Part shown: piece by piece, positions 5,251 through 7,407 of the stretch
Position numbering within the stretch: position 1 is the stretch's first letter
How the letters are laid out: every line of letters starts with the position of its first letter
Source of the DNA: Elusimicrobia bacterium RIFCSPLOWO2_12_FULL_59_9
GTDB lineage: Bacteria; Elusimicrobiota; Elusimicrobia; O2-12-FULL-59-9
Assembly (NCBI GenBank): GCA_001800185.1
Contig: MGUX01000040.1
Coordinates: 1-7,407 of the forward strand
Direction of reading: 5' to 3'
Length of the DNA: 7,407 nt
Translations under genes and position numbers: made by a program
Notes under the pieces: model-generated
Told to the model about the DNA's origin: nothing
Seen by the model: only the letters and a program-made list of their open reading frames with translations
The model's database searches: none

Positions 5251-6801
5251 GTGGCGGAAGAAAAGGGCGCAGCGTTAAACCGAAGGATATGGCAGCTATT
5301 CTCAAGAGCCGGATTTTCGACAAATCCGAACTCCAGCGATCCCGACGAAAAAACAGTCGCGATCCATAACAAGAAGCGAAGGATCGATCTCTACGCCGTT
5401 GATGATGACCTTGGCGTTTCAATCGTCGGCTGGAACAAGGCGAGGCGGAAGCTTAACGAGTCGTTTTCGACCCATGTAAACGACTATGCCGTCATCAAGA
5501 AAAAGCTCAAGGCCGATGCCGTCCTCTACGTTTCAAGCGAACATGAGTTCTCAAAAGAGGACCGGGATTACGCGCAACAGCAAGGGGATTCGGTCTGGGG
5601 ACTGGACCAGATCAATTATTACGCGGCTATCGTTGATGCGCTAGGCAAATGGGCCAAATACGAAATCATTCATTCCCTCGGGATTAAGACACGGGAAGAA
5701 AAAAACATCTTCACGGCTCCCGCCATTAGGCTGACCCAGCCCAATCCTCGATCAGCTACCGAGCTGTTCCAGTTCTCGATGCCTGCCGAAAAGCTCCTCA
5801 AGACTTGCGCGATTTTTCGACGCGCCCAGGGCGATGCCAAAGCCTACCAACGAATGCTCAATTCCAAGAGGCTTCCGAAGGTGGCGAAATTTCTTCAGCA
5901 GGGAGACTCGATTCTGCCTACAAACACCGTTCTTCATCTAAGCCCAAACGTGGTTGTTCGGAATATCAAGGATGTGGAGAAAATGAAGGACGAGAACAAC
6001 AGCCCGGTTAAGTTCTCGCGGGAACACGATGCCAGTTTTGTCGCTCTAAGCATTCCGCTCGAGTATGCGTCGATGGAAATCATCGACGGCCAACATCGCA
6101 TTTTTGGTTTCAGTCAAACAGAAGAAAAAGTTCACAAAGACTACCATGTCCTAGTCACCGGGCTCAGGGAGTTGGAGGACTCACAAAAGCGGGATGCCTT
6201 TATCGCAATTAATGACAACTCACGTCGAATGGACGCCAACCTCGTTGCCTATCTAAAGTACACTGATGACGATGTGGCGTGCAAAGCGGACAACGAACTC
6301 ATGGCGATTCGCCGCGTCGTCGAGCTAAACAAGCAGCCGCCTTTCAAGAAGACGATCCGATTACTCGATGTTGGCGGAGAGACAATTACACTCAAGGGAT
6401 TTGCGGGTTATGATCTAAAGGGCCTTCTTGGTTCCCGGGGACTTCTCCGCAAGTATTACGTCACCAACACCTCTTCCGAATACTTGCAGGCGCTGAGAAT
6501 GTATTTCTCGACAATTCGGAGCATGTTTAAGACCGAGTGGGACAATCCAAATCGGTATATCATTGCCACAAATCGTGGGATCGCGGCATTCCTCAAGCTC
6601 TTAAAATCGATGCTTCGAACGCAAGATGGGCCCCTAGACCACGACACCATTAAGAAGTTTCTCGAACCCCTTAAGACTGATTGGAAAACATGGGAATACA
6701 GCAAGCTTAGGCAAAATTACACCGCTTCCCAGGGGTGGAAGGCCTTCCACCGCGACCTAGTTGCCGTTATAAGAAAGAAGCACCCAAGCTTTCAGGAGTA
6801 G
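5251..6801 (+). CDS. DGQHR-domain protein with degenerate PD-(D/E)XK-like N-terminus
   Basis: A 516-residue protein whose hallmark is EIIDGQHRIFGF, with DGQHR at 279-283, followed by FIAINDNSRRMD near 317-328. This is the DGQHR (DndB-like) family; DndB is known as a regulator in phosphorothioate DNA modification, but no other dnd gene is present. Residues about 8-145 look like a restriction-endonuclease fold: an opening helix, RRIDLYAV with Asp46, then VSIVGWNK (57-63) where ExK is expected, and helices ending in YYAAIVDALGKWAKYEII. The expected Glu is Trp61, while Lys63 is kept, so nuclease activity is probably lost. The rest (about 345-516) is unassigned. The GTG start is 12 bases after the endonuclease stop, with a weak AGGT upstream, so it is read as the last gene of the operon. 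Role inferred: accessory or regulatory factor of R-M. Calling it DndB would overstate the evidence. Confidence 0.85.
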   Translation: MAEEKGAALNRRIWQLFSRAGFSTNPNSSDPDEKTVAIHNKKRRIDLYAVDDDLGVSIVGWNKARRKLNESFSTHVNDYAVIKKKLKADAVLYVSSEHEFSKEDRDYAQQQGDSVWGLDQINYYAAIVDALGKWAKYEIIHSLGIKTREEKNIFTAPAIRLTQPNPRSATELFQFSMPAEKLLKTCAIFRRAQGDAKAYQRMLNSKRLPKVAKFLQQGDSILPTNTVLHLSPNVVVRNIKDVEKMKDENNSPVKFSREHDASFVALSIPLEYASMEIIDGQHRIFGFSQTEEKVHKDYHVLVTGLRELEDSQKRDAFIAINDNSRRMDANLVAYLKYTDDDVACKADNELMAIRRVVELNKQPPFKKTIRLLDVGGETITLKGFAGYDLKGLLGSRGLLRKYYVTNTSSEYLQALRMYFSTIRSMFKTEWDNPNRYIIATNRGIAAFLKLLKSMLRTQDGPLDHDTIKKFLEPLKTDWKTWEYSKLRQNYTASQGWKAFHRDLVAVIRKKHPSFQE

Positions 6802-6832
6802 CGGGACTCGATCGCGCTTGGGGTCGTAAATG

Positions 6833-6911
6833 GGGGTCAGGATTGACTAAGGTGGCCAACTGTTTTTATGTCGCGATGGGGATATTGGGGGTTTTAATTC
6901 TTGGGGACAGG
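6833..6911. mobile_element. Possible remnant of an IS200/REP-type transposase element end
   Basis: GGGGTCAGG followed by ATTGAC (6833-6847) and TGGGGACAGGC (6902-6912) resemble the short conserved ends that often flank Y1 (REP-associated) tyrosine transposase genes in environmental genomes. No transposase gene lies between them. The similarity is from memory and the motifs are short. The second motif encodes the last codons of the 78-aa gene on the opposite strand. Confidence 0.25.
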
Positions 6912-7130
6912 CAAGGGTAACTTTTCGAGAGAATTGGTCAACAATTTTGCCATTTTCTTTCTTTCTGTTTTTACGTCCATGCACCACGCATGGCCCTTGA
7001 TGGCGATTAGGAGTTCGATGAATTTTTGGAACTCTTCCTTGTATACAGGCGTATAGCGACGCAGCTTGCCTAGCAACTTTTCGCTGCGGACGAGGGCTTT
7101 CTTCGCTTCGTTGTATTCATAAGTATTCAT
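6894..7130 (-). CDS. Small hypothetical protein (78 aa)
   Basis: Not recognised. It is a basic, mostly helical, Lys-rich protein with no signal peptide, membrane segment or cysteine cluster; one CxxD-like stretch (AWCMDVKTERKK) is the only Cys context. The ATG at 7130 starts 9 bases after the stop of the upstream - strand remnant, so the two were probably one operon; the nearest ribosome-binding-like sequence is GATGAG, which spans that stop. The last nine residues (KLPLPVPKN) are encoded in the GGGGACAGGC motif that looks like a mobile-element end, so the natural C-terminus may have been replaced. Base composition is clearly more AT-rich than the host half and it faces the R-M operon. A toxin-antitoxin-like pair is conceivable, but nothing in the sequence demonstrates it. 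Confidence 0.6.
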   Translation of the reverse strand: MNTYEYNEAKKALVRSEKLLGKLRRYTPVYKEEFQKFIELLIAIKGHAWCMDVKTERKKMAKLLTNSLEKLPLPVPKN

Positions 7131-7139
7131 ATATCGGGC

Positions 7140-7331
7140 TCATCTTTTGCGATAATCTTTCAAGTTGTGGTAGGTTCGTTTGTTGGATTTAAGCTCCATG
7201 CTGATGACTTCATCAAAATTGGTTTCTTTTAAGTATTCATTTTCCTGAAGCATGTTTTTGACCGCTGCTTCCGCTGAATTTCCTTTTCCGAGACCGACAA
7301 CTTGAAGATTTTCGATGTCCGGCCTTGAGCA
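7140..7331 (-). pseudogene. 5'-truncated remnant of a small unknown gene
   Basis: An open frame reads leftward from a TAG at 7332-7334 to a TGA at 7140-7142. It has codon patterns and a protein-like translation: LQVVGLGKGNSAEAAVK, then a Glu/Asn-rich helix, NFDEVISMELKS, and a basic end NLKDYRKR. No ATG, GTG or TTG precedes the conserved-looking VVGLGKGN stretch; the first ATG codons come only midway. The frame therefore appears to have lost its start, and its 5' edge falls within a few bases of the IS21-like terminus at 7336. Insertion, with or without a small deletion, is the simplest explanation. It lies 9 bases upstream of the 78-aa gene and was probably its operon partner. Function unknown. 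An intact gene using a non-standard start is less likely. Confidence 0.5.
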
Positions 7332-7335
7332 CTAA

Positions 7336-7407
7336 TGAAAATTGACCCACTTGCGCTAACGAAAAGTGAGCCAGACGTGGAGGCGGGATTTACGTCGTGA
7401 TCGCAGC
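7336..7407 (+). mobile_element. Left end of an IS21-family-like insertion sequence (continues beyond the window)
   Basis: The segment opens with TG at 7336 and carries two copies of one 13-base motif, GAAAATTGACCCA (7337-7349) and GAAAAGTGAGCCA (7361-7373), 11 of 13 identical and 24 bases apart. IS21-family elements begin with TG and carry such multiple terminal repeats; GAAAATTGACCCAC is typical of that group. A GGAGG (7379-7383) and a GTG start candidate follow at the position expected for istA. No transposase domain lies inside the window, so the assignment rests on the terminus alone. Confidence 0.55.
7397..7407 (+). CDS. Possible start of istA transposase (only the first codons)
   Basis: GTG ATC GCA reads Met-Ile-Ala, a common N-terminus of IS21-type IstA transposases. 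GGAGG at 7379-7383 lies 13 bases upstream, longer than the usual spacing. Only three full codons fit in the window, so this is a suggestion from context. Confidence 0.3.

Noticed and set aside
5251..6801. A phosphorothioation (dnd) locus
   Set aside because: The DGQHR motif is shared with DndB, but no dndA, dndC, dndD or dndE is present and the neighbours form a type II R-M system.
1..7407. CRISPR array, tRNA or rRNA genes
   Set aside because: No regularly spaced short repeats were seen, nor any tRNA-like T-arm or rRNA-like stretch.

Overview
The window is a mosaic. It has a GC-rich chromosomal half (about 1-3360), a restriction-modification (R-M) island of visibly lower GC (about 3400-6800), and an AT-richer tail made of mobile-element ends and small gene remnants (about 6800-7407). 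The genes point to a bacterium, probably diderm: there is an AmiA/B/C-type zinc amidase with a Pro/Ala-rich linker, a glutamate racemase, and two queuosine-precursor genes. The gene order and high GC vaguely recall Elusimicrobiota or another candidate-phylum assembly, but nothing here proves the phylum.

The host half reads entirely on the + strand. It holds the 3' part of an N-acetylmuramoyl-L-alanine amidase (its 5' end looks frameshifted inside the window), then murI (1015-1815), queC (1815-2486, overlapping the murI stop by one base) and queE (2510-3217). Two copies of one structured intergenic repeat lie just after the amidase stop (copy A, 779-915) and just after the queE stop (copy B, 3246-3356). 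The copies align without gaps over 107 bases. They share an identical 42-base core, and several stem positions differ in both copies yet still pair, which is the pattern expected of a conserved folded RNA or cruciform.

The island is a compact + strand operon behind a strong sigma70-like promoter (TTGACG, 17 bases, TAAAAT). Its genes are a 60-residue MerR/excisionase-like helix-turn-helix protein, a beta-class DNA methyltransferase with TSPPY, a BglII-family type II endonuclease, and a 516-residue DGQHR-domain protein. The first three are joined by two identical 8-base ATG...TAA overlaps. The DGQHR protein starts 12 bases after the endonuclease. Its N-terminal region resembles a PD-(D/E)XK nuclease in which the catalytic acid of the ExK motif appears to be Trp. 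The likely logic is self-regulated methylation and restriction, with the DGQHR protein as an accessory factor or regulator of unknown role.

The tail carries, on the - strand, a small intact unknown gene (78 aa) and, upstream of it, the remnant of a second small gene that lost its start. The remnant abuts what looks like the left end of an IS21-family insertion sequence continuing past the window. On the other side, the last codons of the 78-aa gene lie in a motif resembling the ends of IS200/REP-type transposase elements.
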